Source: Bradyrhizobium embrapense (lineage in GTDB: Bacteria > Pseudomonadota > Alphaproteobacteria > Rhizobiales > Xanthobacteraceae). From it: DNA of 64,000 nt. The DNA lies in the NCBI RefSeq assembly GCF_001189235.2, contig NZ_LFIP02000003.1, positions 434,001 through 498,000 of the forward strand, written 5' to 3'. Both the position numbers and the translations under genes were made by a program. The notes below the pieces were generated by a model. The model was not told the DNA's origin, did no database searches, and saw only the letters and a program-made list of their open reading frames with translations. Of the stretch, positions 37,501-45,894 are shown piece by piece. Within the stretch, counting starts at the first letter, position 1, and each line of letters starts with the position of its first letter.

Positions 37501-37625
37501 CGCAAGGCGCCAGCGGCGCGGGCTTTCGGCACGGCTTGTCTGCATTCCCCGGTCGATTGCCAGGCGTCCACATTTCGGCCTGCTTCATCGTTGCACAGTC
37601 CGTGGAAATCGGCGACCTTGCGCCC

Positions 37626-38336
37626 ATGGACCTCTTCATCGACCGTGTTCTCGACCGTTTCAGCATGATCTCCCGTTTCGCTCAATTGATTGCGATTGCG
37701 ATCGTGTGCTGGCCTGCGCTCGCCATTGCCGCCGGCCCGGTCTATGACGTCGATCTGTATGCGCTGATGTCGGGCACCTGCCACAATGTCAGCGTCGCGG
37801 GCCGCAGCTATAGCTGCAAGGCGGTGGCCTATTTCCACACCTTGCGCGGCCGTTCCGAGTTCACCGTGGTGCTCGACGATCCCGCCGACAAGAGCCACAT
37901 CGTCTCGTTCTCCGGCGAGAGCACCGAACGCACCCAGGACAATCTGTTCGAGCTTTCGGTCGACCGCATGTTGCTGAAGTCGAGCGACCGTCCGCGTGTC
38001 GATGGCCTGCCGGTGCCGCTGGTCGAGATGTCGACGGGCTCGTGCCGTCAGGTCGGAAGCTTCATCACGCGGCAGGTGTCCTCCATCACCTGCGCCGCCA
38101 CCGACCAGAGCGGCAAGAGGTACGAGCTGGCCTTCGAGTCGGACGGCTCGCCGATGACCTTGCGCCGGCTGCGGCAATCGACGCTGCCGTCGGAACGGCA
38201 GCGGGCGCGCCAGATCGCGCAGCTCGAATGCCGCCTCAAGGCGCGGGCCGCGCAGGTCCTGCCGCGGGACACCACGGCCTTCATGATCCGTTGTCTCGGT
38301 GAGGACGACGGCAAGACGGCCGGCGAACAGCGATAG
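37626..38336 (+). CDS. Hypothetical secreted protein
   Basis: A 236-residue protein with a Sec signal (MISRFAQLIAIAIVCWPALAIAAG, within residues 14-37; a start at 37665 would begin right at this signal). The mature part has paired cysteines: TCHNVSVAGRSYSCKAVAYFHT, then STGSCRQVGSFITRQVSSITCAAT, and a last pair ECRLKARA and IRCLG. This suggests a disulfide-bonded periplasmic protein. No known family is recognised. It precedes the DUF3551 pair on the same strand. Confidence 0.75.
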   Translation: MDLFIDRVLDRFSMISRFAQLIAIAIVCWPALAIAAGPVYDVDLYALMSGTCHNVSVAGRSYSCKAVAYFHTLRGRSEFTVVLDDPADKSHIVSFSGESTERTQDNLFELSVDRMLLKSSDRPRVDGLPVPLVEMSTGSCRQVGSFITRQVSSITCAATDQSGKRYELAFESDGSPMTLRRLRQSTLPSERQRARQIAQLECRLKARAAQVLPRDTTAFMIRCLGEDDGKTAGEQR

Positions 38337-38377
38337 CCGCGCGCCGTGCGTTGCGGACTATGCTCGAGGAGAATTCG

Positions 38378-38650
38378 ATGCGCTTGCACCTCACCATCAT
38401 CGCCGCCATCGGCATCGGCCTCACCGCGCCCGCCGCCGCGCAAATGTACGATCCGAACTATCCGGTATGCCTCGAAGTCTATGGCGGCAGGCTGACGCCC
38501 GAGTACATCGATTGCAGCTTCACGTCGCTTCCGCAATGCCAGGCAACGGCGTCCGGACGATCGGCGACATGCTCGGTCAATCCCTTTTACAAAGGTCCCA
38601 AAAAGCCGGCCTGGGAGCGGGGTCAACGACAGCGTCGGCCCGCCAACTAG
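38378..38650 (+). CDS. DUF3551 family secreted protein, copy 1
   Basis: A 90-residue protein with a short signal peptide (MRLHLTIIAAIGIGLTAPAAAQ) and the DUF3551 core YDPNYPVCLEVYGGRLTPEYIDCSFTSLPQCQATASGRSATCSVNPFY with four conserved cysteines. Its downstream neighbour at 38728 shares the same core, so the two are tandem duplicates. The start follows GAGGAG. Function unknown; the family is common in Bradyrhizobium. Confidence 0.9.
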   Translation: MRLHLTIIAAIGIGLTAPAAAQMYDPNYPVCLEVYGGRLTPEYIDCSFTSLPQCQATASGRSATCSVNPFYKGPKKPAWERGQRQRRPAN

Positions 38651-38727
38651 CGCGCCGTCGCGTTGCTGGCACAGTTGATTAACTCCGTCGGTTGTGGGGA
38701 AACCTTCCGAGCGACAAGGAGAGACCG

Positions 38728-38997
38728 ATGCGCCTGAAACTGTTCGCGAGCGCCGCATTTGCGGTCGCCCTGGCCGGGCCTGCCGCCGGGCAGGCCTATG
38801 ATCCGAACTATCCGGTGTGCATGCACGTCTTTCAGGGGAAGTTCGGCGGAAGTTATATCGATTGCAGCTTCACCTCGATCCCGCAGTGCCAGGCGTCGGC
38901 GTCAGGCCGCGGTGCGATGTGCTCGGAGAATCCGTTCTTCGCGCCGCCGCCACCGCCGAAGCACCGGGCGCACCGCGGACGGCATCGCGCCCACTGA
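38728..38997 (+). CDS. DUF3551 family secreted protein, copy 2
   Basis: An 89-residue protein with signal peptide (MRLKLFASAAFAVALAGPAAGQ) and the core YDPNYPVCMHVFQGKFGGSYIDCSFTSIPQCQASASGRGAMCSENPFF, closely similar to copy 1 (at 38378). The C-terminal tail is His/Arg-rich (KHRAHRGRHRAH). The ATG follows AAGGAGAG. A duplication is likely. Confidence 0.9.
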   Translation: MRLKLFASAAFAVALAGPAAGQAYDPNYPVCMHVFQGKFGGSYIDCSFTSIPQCQASASGRGAMCSENPFFAPPPPPKHRAHRGRHRAH

Positions 38998-39291
38998 TGC
39001 GGGCGCACCAGGCCGCTCGAACGCCTGCCGTGGCGGGTCGGGGGGGGGGGAGCCGACCCTACCGCTACCTCCGATGGTAGGCGCCGTATCAGGCAGACAT
39101 TAACGACTCTTCACGATAATGCGGGTTCCCTGACTGTCGGCAAGATCGACACGCGTCTCGAATTCGGTCACAACTAGCGCGATAGTTACGCATTCTATTG
39201 CTGGATTTGTCGCGACGGACGCGCGCAACCTCCCCAGGGCAGGGCCTGGCCGACAGCAATCGTATCGCGTCAAGATTTGCGAAGGAATTCC
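38998..39291 (+). other. Intergenic region with G11 tract, upstream of the calpain-like gene
   Basis: It contains a run of eleven G at 39040-39050 in the loop of a 7-bp inverted repeat (GGGTCGG with CCGACCC). Further on are AT-rich patches near 39100 and 39175-39200, but no clear promoter. The ribosome site AAGGA sits just before the start at 39292. Confidence 0.6.
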
Positions 39292-42200
39292 ATGACGGCA
39301 AGCTGGGTCAATTCCCTCGTCGACAGCGGCATCAAGTCCGACATGCTCAACTTTGCCGCGGACGGCGTCTTCACCGACGCTGAAGCCATCCAGTTGCTCG
39401 CGGATGTCGCCAATCGCGGGAGTGTCACCGCGAATGAGCTGAACTCGCTGCAGCTGATTGCGGCCAATCTGAACAGCGGTCTCTCCACATCGGACTATGT
39501 CTCCCATCTTTTCGTCCAGCTCGTCGATGGCAATCCGGCGAACGCCACCTGGACAGGGGGCAGCACTGCTCACATCACGCTCGGCAATCTGCAGGTCGGC
39601 ACGACGTCGACGCAGATGTCTGAACTGATCGGAAAGTGGTTTCAGGGGGATGATCTTCCGGATCCGACTTTGCCGCCCGATGCAGGCGGGAGCGGCTGGA
39701 CGTTGCAGGGCTACAGCGCGGTTGTCGGGCCGTTGTATTCTTCGGCGGGCGCGGCCACCGTCAACGACATCTGTCAGGGAGCAGACGGCGATTGCGAGCT
39801 GATGTCGGGATTGATCGACGTCGTCGTCTTTCATCCTCAGGTCATGAGTTCCATGATCGTGGACAATGGAAACGGCACCTATGGCGTGCGCTTCTATGTC
39901 AATGGTCAGGAGACATGGGAAACCGTCAATGACCAGTTTCCAGTCGTCAGTGGCACCGAACTTGACTATGGCCACAACTATAATGAGCAGCCCACTGCGA
40001 TGTGGGTTGCCTTGGTGGAAAAGGCCTACGCGCAGCTCAGCGCAACGGGGCAGATCGGGCACCCGGCGGTCAACAGCTACAACAACATCTCTGCGGATCC
40101 CCCGACGGACGTCTTCGAGAATCTGACCGACGCGACGAGCGTCAACTATTATCTGAGCAGTTCGTCCTCTTGGTACAGCAACAAGTCCGTCTATATCGCA
40201 GCGCTCTCCAGCAACGACGATGTCATCCTCGAGATTCCCTCAACATCTCCGTACACGTACGACAGTGCCGGAAATATCCAGCTGGTCCCGGATCACGCTT
40301 TCGGCGTCGTCGGCTATGACAGCGCGACGGGCAATTTCATCGTCCGCAATCCATGGGGAAACAGCTATTCCGGTCAAAACTGGGATGTGCAGTTTGAAGT
40401 TTCGCTGACGCAGATCGCCAGTGAAGGCGGCGACTTCGTCATCGACAATTCCGGCGCCGTCGACGTCGCGCCGACGGTGGTCGCGTCCAATGTAACCGGT
40501 CGCGTGCAGACCTCGGTTGCAGCGTCGTCCATGTTCTATACGACGGGCGGTACGCTGCCCATCATCGCATATGCGCTTTGGAACTCCACGGGCAACGGCC
40601 ACTTCACCGTGGGTGGAGTGGCGCAGGCGAACGGGGTCGAGATCGACGTCGCTGCCTCACAGTGGTCCAGCATTGCCTACCAGTTCGGTCCCGCGAGCGA
40701 CCAGCTGTGGGTGGAGGCGTTCAACGGCGTACTCTGGAGCGCCTGGACCCAGTTCACGGCAATCCCGGAAGGGCCGGTGATGACCGTCGTAAGCGTGTCG
40801 GCAACGCACGGCCAGAGTTTTGCGGCGTCGTCGCTGTTCACCTACTACGACCCGTTTGGCCTCGCAGCCACCGAATACGATGTCTGGGACAGCGGCACCG
40901 GCGGCGGCCACTTTCTTCTGAACGGGGTGGCGCTTGCCGCCAATCAGGACAACTACATCACGGCCGCGCAGCTATCGTCATTGAGCTATCAATCCGGCTC
41001 CGGTGTCGACACGCTCTGGATCCGCGCCAACGACAGCACGGTGTGGGGGCAGTGGTCGAGCGCTTTCACCGTCACCGCGCCGGTCGACAGCGGTCCCGTC
41101 GCGGCGGTGTCGAACATTGCCGCGGCTCATGGCCAGAGCTATGCAGCCTCGTCCTTGTTCAGCTACAGCGATCCGTTCAACAGTCCTGCAACGCTGTATG
41201 ACGTCTGGGACAAGGGAACAGGTGGTGGACACTTCGTTCTGAACGGGGTGGCGCTTCCCGCCAACCAGGACAATTACATCACGCCCGCCCAGCTGGCCTC
41301 GCTGAGCTATCAATCGGGCTCCGGCAGCGACACGCTCTGGATCCGCGCCAATGACGGCACGGTGTGGGGCGCGTGGTCGAGCCCCTTCACCGTCAATGCT
41401 CCCCTCGACAGCGGACCCGTCGAGACGGTGTCGAATATCGTTGCGCCGCACGGCCAGAGCTATGCGGCCTCGTCGCTGTTCACCTACAGCGATCCGTTCA
41501 ACAGCGCCGCGACCGCGTACGATGTCTGGGACAGCGGCACCGTTGGCGGGAGCTTCCTCCTGAACGGCGTGGCGCTGCCCGCCCAACAGGACAATTACAT
41601 CACGGCCGCCCAGCTGGCGTCGCTGACCTATCAATCCGGTTCCGGCACCGACACGCTCTGGATCCGCGCCAATGACGGTACGGTGTGGGGCGCGTGGTCG
41701 AATGCCTTCACTGTCAATGCTCCCCTCGATAGCGGGCCCGTCGAGACGGTGTCGAACATCGTCGCACCCCACGGGCAGAGCTATGCGGCTTCGTCATTGT
41801 TCACCTACAGCGATCCGTTCAACAGCGCCGCGACCGCGTACGATGTCTGGGATACCGGTACCGTCGGCGGGAGCTTCGTTCTGAACGGTGTGGCGCTGCC
41901 GACCGATCAGGACAATTACATCACGGCCGCCCAGCTGGCCCAGCTGACCTATCAATCGGGCTCCGGTATCGACAAGCTTTGGATCCGTGCCAATGACGGC
42001 ACCGTGTGGGGAGCGTGGTCGAACGCCTTCACCGTCAATGCTCCCCTTGATAGCGGACCCGTTGAGACGGTCTCGAGCATCGTCGCGTCCCACGGTCAAA
42101 GCTACGCGGTCTCGTCGTTGTTCAACTACAGCGATCCGTTCAACAGCGCTGCGACCCAGTATGACGTTTACGACACTGGCACCGGTGGCGGCCACTTCGT

Positions 42201-43065
42201 TCTCAACGGGGTGTCGCTTGCGCCCAACCAGGACAATTACGTCACGGCAGCCCAGCTGGCGTCGCTGAGCTATCAATCCGGCTCGGGCGCGGACAGACTG
42301 TGGGTCCGCGCGAACGACGGCACCGTCTGGGGATCATGGTCAAGTGCTTTCACCGTGACCGCGCCGGTGGACACCGGTCCGGTCGTGACCCCGGCCCATT
42401 CGAGCACGCTGTCCGTTCAAGGCCAGACGTTCTCGGTGTCCTCGCTCTTCAGCTATTCGGATCCGTTCGGCAGTTCCGCGACATCGTATGACGTCTGGAA
42501 CAGCGGAGGCGGCAACGGCTACTTCACGCTGAACGGTGTTACGCTCGGCGCAAATCAGGACAACGTCGTTGCAGCCTCGCAGCTCTCCCAGCTCGCGTAT
42601 CACGTCGGATCGGGCACCGACACGCTCTGGATCAAGGCCAATGACGGAACCGTCTGGGGCGCCTGGTCCAGCGCCTTCACGATCAGCGATCCGTCGATCA
42701 TTCCAGCCGGACAGACCCTCGAGCTTGCGTCTTCGAGCTCAGCGCAAATCTCCTTTGCGTCGAGCTCCGGGGCACTGAAGCTCGATGACCCCGGCGGCTT
42801 CTCCGGCATCGTCGCCGGCATGACCGGAGCCGACGCGATCGATTTCGCCAATATCAGTTTTGCGGCCGGGCAAACCGTGGGCTTTGCCGGCAACACCGCG
42901 GGCGGATCGATCACCGTCTCGGACGGTGTCCATGCCGCCAGCATCGCCTTGCTCGGAAACTACATGGCATCCACCTTCGTCGCTGCGAGCGATGGACATG
43001 GCGGCACGAGTATCACGGTGCATCCGGATCAGGTCGCCACGCTTGCCCCGCCGCAACATGCGTGA
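39292..43065 (+). CDS. Calpain-like cysteine protease domain with seven Ig-like repeats and C-terminal secretion-type domain
   Basis: A 1257-residue protein. Residues 1-130 are a novel-looking helical N-terminal part. Residues 150-375 resemble a calpain C2-family protease: Cys168 in the DGDCELMS motif, the WVALVEKAYAQL helix (238-249), His335 in PDHAFGVVGYD and Asn353 in VRNPWG, the expected triad. A degenerate unit (391-492) and six highly similar 107-residue units follow (493-1135). The last 120 residues resemble the C-terminal domain of rhizobial type I-secreted proteins. No signal peptide. Export and activity are inferred. Confidence 0.88.
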   Translation: MTASWVNSLVDSGIKSDMLNFAADGVFTDAEAIQLLADVANRGSVTANELNSLQLIAANLNSGLSTSDYVSHLFVQLVDGNPANATWTGGSTAHITLGNLQVGTTSTQMSELIGKWFQGDDLPDPTLPPDAGGSGWTLQGYSAVVGPLYSSAGAATVNDICQGADGDCELMSGLIDVVVFHPQVMSSMIVDNGNGTYGVRFYVNGQETWETVNDQFPVVSGTELDYGHNYNEQPTAMWVALVEKAYAQLSATGQIGHPAVNSYNNISADPPTDVFENLTDATSVNYYLSSSSSWYSNKSVYIAALSSNDDVILEIPSTSPYTYDSAGNIQLVPDHAFGVVGYDSATGNFIVRNPWGNSYSGQNWDVQFEVSLTQIASEGGDFVIDNSGAVDVAPTVVASNVTGRVQTSVAASSMFYTTGGTLPIIAYALWNSTGNGHFTVGGVAQANGVEIDVAASQWSSIAYQFGPASDQLWVEAFNGVLWSAWTQFTAIPEGPVMTVVSVSATHGQSFAASSLFTYYDPFGLAATEYDVWDSGTGGGHFLLNGVALAANQDNYITAAQLSSLSYQSGSGVDTLWIRANDSTVWGQWSSAFTVTAPVDSGPVAAVSNIAAAHGQSYAASSLFSYSDPFNSPATLYDVWDKGTGGGHFVLNGVALPANQDNYITPAQLASLSYQSGSGSDTLWIRANDGTVWGAWSSPFTVNAPLDSGPVETVSNIVAPHGQSYAASSLFTYSDPFNSAATAYDVWDSGTVGGSFLLNGVALPAQQDNYITAAQLASLTYQSGSGTDTLWIRANDGTVWGAWSNAFTVNAPLDSGPVETVSNIVAPHGQSYAASSLFTYSDPFNSAATAYDVWDTGTVGGSFVLNGVALPTDQDNYITAAQLAQLTYQSGSGIDKLWIRANDGTVWGAWSNAFTVNAPLDSGPVETVSSIVASHGQSYAVSSLFNYSDPFNSAATQYDVYDTGTGGGHFVLNGVSLAPNQDNYVTAAQLASLSYQSGSGADRLWVRANDGTVWGSWSSAFTVTAPVDTGPVVTPAHSSTLSVQGQTFSVSSLFSYSDPFGSSATSYDVWNSGGGNGYFTLNGVTLGANQDNVVAASQLSQLAYHVGSGTDTLWIKANDGTVWGAWSSAFTISDPSIIPAGQTLELASSSSAQISFASSSGALKLDDPGGFSGIVAGMTGADAIDFANISFAAGQTVGFAGNTAGGSITVSDGVHAASIALLGNYMASTFVAASDGHGGTSITVHPDQVATLAPPQHA
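40768..42696 (+). repeat. Six tandem 321-bp coding repeats in the calpain-like gene
   Basis: Units start at 40768, 41089, 41410, 41731, 42052 and 42373, each 107 codons. They share GPVETVSNIV, HGQSYAASSLFTYSDPFNSAATAYDVWD, VLNGVALP and QDNYITAAQLASLSYQSGSGTDTLWIRANDGTVWGAWS. Units 3 and 4 are nearly identical at the DNA level. The unit is likely a beta-sandwich. Confidence 0.9.
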
Positions 43066-43098
43066 ATGGCGCCACCGCTCCAACGTGCGGCCGTCTGC

Positions 43099-44022
43099 CT
43101 ACGACGGCGCGCCCATCGCATAGGGTTTCAGCACCGCATAGAGGAAATCGTGCGTCGGGGTCGGCACGCCGAGCTTGCGGCCGAGCTCGACCACCTTGCC
43201 GCTCAACCACGGAAGTTCGAGCCGGTTGCCGCGCTCGAGATCGAGCGCCATCGACGCCTTCATCGCCGGCGGCGCATGGCCGATGAAGTCGAGCACCTTC
43301 GTCAGCGGCTCCGGCGGCAGCTGGATGCCGCTGGCGTGGGCGATGGCGATGATCTCCTCGCAGGCTGACACGAAATACGGGCGCAAATCGGGATCGTCGC
43401 GCAGCCTGCCGATCGGCTGTCGTGTGACCGCGGTCATGCCGGCATTGGTGGCGAGGCCGATGAATTTCATCCAGAGCTCGGTGTTGATCTGCTCGCTCAG
43501 TGTGGCATCGAACCCGGCCTTCAGGCAGAGCTCGAGCAGCGCCTTGCCGCGCGGCGTGATCCGGCCGTCGAGCTCGCCGAAGATCATCCGCATGAAGGTG
43601 CCGACCTGGTTGATCACGCCGGGCTTGATGATCGAGGCGGAGATCTGCGCCACGCCGCCCATCACGGCGTTGCGGCCCAGGATCGGGGTCAGTCGGTCGG
43701 GCGCATCGATGCCGTTCTGCAGCGGGATCACGGCGGTGTCGGGACCGACCATCGGCTTGATGTGCTCGCCGGCACTCTCGACGTCCCACAGCTTGACGCA
43801 GAACAGCACGATATCGACCGGGCCGACGCTTGCGGGGTCGTCGGTCGCCTGGGTCGGGACCAGGTGGGTTTCGCCGCGGCCGCCCTGTACCTTCAGGCCT
43901 TCGCTGCGCATGGCGGCGAGGTGCGCGCCGCGCGCGATGAAGGTGACGTCGGCGCCGGCGTGCGCCAGCGCCGCACCAAAACCGCCCCCGACGCCGCCGG
44001 CGCCGACCACTGCGATCCGCAT
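43099..44022 (-). CDS. 2-dehydropantoate 2-reductase family protein
   Basis: A 307-residue protein. The N-terminal Rossmann fold is MRIAVVGAGGVGGGFGAALAHAGADVTFIARG, and the C-terminal helical domain includes NTELWMKFIGLATNAGMTAVTRQPIG and a conserved K in the W-x-K pattern, as in ketopantoate reductases (PanE/ApbA). It may serve pantothenate synthesis, but paralogues with other keto-acid substrates are common, so I give no gene symbol. Start at ATG 44022 behind AGGAGAC. Triplicate 20-bp direct repeats lie upstream. Confidence 0.88.
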   Translation of the reverse strand: MRIAVVGAGGVGGGFGAALAHAGADVTFIARGAHLAAMRSEGLKVQGGRGETHLVPTQATDDPASVGPVDIVLFCVKLWDVESAGEHIKPMVGPDTAVIPLQNGIDAPDRLTPILGRNAVMGGVAQISASIIKPGVINQVGTFMRMIFGELDGRITPRGKALLELCLKAGFDATLSEQINTELWMKFIGLATNAGMTAVTRQPIGRLRDDPDLRPYFVSACEEIIAIAHASGIQLPPEPLTKVLDFIGHAPPAMKASMALDLERGNRLELPWLSGKVVELGRKLGVPTPTHDFLYAVLKPYAMGAPS

Positions 44023-44080
44023 GATTGTCTCCTTGTCCAACGCTTTGGCCCGCAGCCTCGACGAAGTCGGCGCGGTGCGC

Positions 44081-44148
44081 AACCCCGGTTACGCAGTGCG
44101 TAGCCCGGTTACGCAGTGCGTAGCCCGGTTACGCAGTGCGTAACCCGG
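44081..44148. repeat. Three tandem 20-bp repeats upstream of the panE-like gene
   Basis: Copies at 44081-44100, 44101-44120 and 44121-44140, then a partial copy to 44148. The unit is tagcccggttacgcagtgcg; the first copy differs at the start. Each contains GCGTAGCCCGGTTACGC, a near-dyad GCGTA.CC.GGTTACGC. There are no spacers, so it is not CRISPR. Confidence 0.85.
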
Positions 44149-44248
44149 CTTGCCTGAAAACTGCGTGACCGCAGCCTGCGTCTTCTTCCTGCGTTGAACT
44201 TGCCCGAGCGAACCGCTAAGCCATTTGCCTGATGTTCGGGAGGAATGC

Positions 44249-45070
44249 GTGGCGATGAAGGGGCCGACGGCGGTCGCGCTTGACGGGGCGACGGTGGCGT
44301 TTCGGTTGGCGGATGGACGGGTCTATACCGCGGTCGAGCAGGCCAATCTTTCGGTCGATCAAGGCGAGTTCGTCGCCATTGTCGGCCCGACCGGATGCGG
44401 AAAGTCGACGCTGCTCAACGTTACCGCAGGGCTGTTGAAACCGGCGGCCGGATCGGCGCGGATTTTCGACAAGCCGCTTGCCGGCCTCAACCGCGACGCC
44501 GGCTATCTCTTTCAGGCCGATGCGCTGTTCCCCTGGAAGACCGCGATCGACAATGTCGCGATCGGGCTCGAGATCCGGGGCACGCCGCGCAGCGATGCGC
44601 TTGCGCGCGCGCAGCAATGGCTGACCTCGGTCGGGCTCGGCGCCTTCGCGGGCCGCTATCCGCACATGCTGTCGGGCGGCCAGCGCAAGCGCGTCGCGCT
44701 CGCGCAAGTCCTGATCCGCGATCCGAAGATCCTGCTGATGGACGAGCCGTTCGGCCCGCTCGACGCCCAGACACGGCAGATCATGGGCAATCTGCTGCTG
44801 GAATTGTGGACCGCCGACCGCAAGGCGGTGCTGTTCGTCACCCACGATCTCGAGGAGGCGATCGCGCTGACCGACCGCGTCGTGATCATGTCGGCGGGCC
44901 CTTCCGCACGCATCATCGGTGACTGGCGCGTCACGCTGCCGCGGCCACGCGATATCGCCGAAGTCAGGATGGAGAAGGATTTTCATGCCCTGCACCGCGA
45001 GATCTGGGGCATGCTGAAGGACGAAGTGATGAAGGGCTATGTGCAATCGACGCAGGCGGGAGCCGCCTGA
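44249..45070 (+). CDS. ABC transporter ATP-binding protein (nitrate/sulfonate/taurine type)
   Basis: A 273-residue ATPase with Walker A GPTGCGKST (46-54), signature MLSGGQRKRVALA, Walker B ILLMDEPFGPLDA and the switch region VTHDLEEAIALTD, the SsuB/TauB/NrtD pattern. I start at GTG 44249, 5 bases after GGAGG; ATG 44255 is the alternative. It overlaps the permease gene by one base (TGATG). The matching binding protein may be the one at 50632-51657. Confidence 0.92.
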   Translation: MAMKGPTAVALDGATVAFRLADGRVYTAVEQANLSVDQGEFVAIVGPTGCGKSTLLNVTAGLLKPAAGSARIFDKPLAGLNRDAGYLFQADALFPWKTAIDNVAIGLEIRGTPRSDALARAQQWLTSVGLGAFAGRYPHMLSGGQRKRVALAQVLIRDPKILLMDEPFGPLDAQTRQIMGNLLLELWTADRKAVLFVTHDLEEAIALTDRVVIMSAGPSARIIGDWRVTLPRPRDIAEVRMEKDFHALHREIWGMLKDEVMKGYVQSTQAGAA

Positions 45071-45855
45071 TGTCGCGCGTCATTTTGCTGGCCCTGCAGG
45101 TCCTGGTCGCGGTCGCCACGCTGGCGCTCTGGCAGTTGTTTTCCACCGTGCCCGTGTTCGGCAAGGTGCTGCTGCCGCCGTTCTTCTTCTCCAATCCGGT
45201 CGATGTCTTCAGCCAAATCGTAAAGTGGTTCTCGAGCGGAGTGATCTGGAAGCATCTTGCGATCACCTTGTGGGAATCGATCCTCGCCTTCGTGATCGGT
45301 TCGGCCGGCGGCATCCTGGTCGGTTTCTGGTTCGCGCGGCAGCCGCGCGTCGCCGCGGTGTTCGATCCCTATGTGAAGATGGTCAATGCGCTGCCGCGCG
45401 TGGTGCTGGCGCCGATCTTCGCGCTGTGGTTCGGGCTCGGCGTCTGGTCCAAGGTCGCGCTCGGCGTGACCCTGGTTTTCTTCATCGTGTTCTTCAACGT
45501 CTACCAGGGCGTCAAGGAAGTGCCGACCACCGTGCTCGACAATGGCCGCATGCTCGGCATGAACGAGCGGCAGCTGATGCGCCATGTCTACTGGCCCTCG
45601 GCGCTGTCCTGGATGTTCTCCTCGCTGCACACTTCGGTCGGCTTTGCCGTGGTCGGCGCGGTGGTCGGCGAGTATCTCGGCTCGGCGGCCGGCCTCGGCT
45701 ATCTGATCCAGCAGGCTGAGGGCGTGTTCGACGTCGCCGGCGTGTTCGCCGGCATGTTCGTGCTGTCGGCCTTCGTCATCCTGATCGACATGGCCGTGAC
45801 GGTAGTCGAGAAGCGACTTTTGGTCTGGCGGCCGGCGGCGGCGGCGCGGGACTAG
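45070..45855 (+). CDS. ABC transporter permease (nitrate/sulfonate/taurine type)
   Basis: A 261-residue membrane protein with about six transmembrane segments, and the EAA-loop VLDNGRMLGMNERQLMRHVYWPSALSWMF typical of SsuC/TauC permeases. It also has VVLAPIFALWFGLGVWSKVALGVTLVFFIVFFNVYQGVKEV, the conserved SsuC-like region. It is coupled to the ATPase gene upstream. The substrate is unknown. Confidence 0.92.
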   Translation: MSRVILLALQVLVAVATLALWQLFSTVPVFGKVLLPPFFFSNPVDVFSQIVKWFSSGVIWKHLAITLWESILAFVIGSAGGILVGFWFARQPRVAAVFDPYVKMVNALPRVVLAPIFALWFGLGVWSKVALGVTLVFFIVFFNVYQGVKEVPTTVLDNGRMLGMNERQLMRHVYWPSALSWMFSSLHTSVGFAVVGAVVGEYLGSAAGLGYLIQQAEGVFDVAGVFAGMFVLSAFVILIDMAVTVVEKRLLVWRPAAAARD

Positions 45856-45894
45856 GACACTTCCGGACGCAAACTGGCGCCGCCGGATCAGGCT

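Noticed and set aside
40768..42696. CRISPR-like array
   Set aside because: The repeats are 321 bp, contiguous and in frame with a coding sequence, with no spacers.
44081..44148. CRISPR-like or tRNA-like repeat
   Set aside because: Units are directly joined without spacers and do not fold as tRNA.
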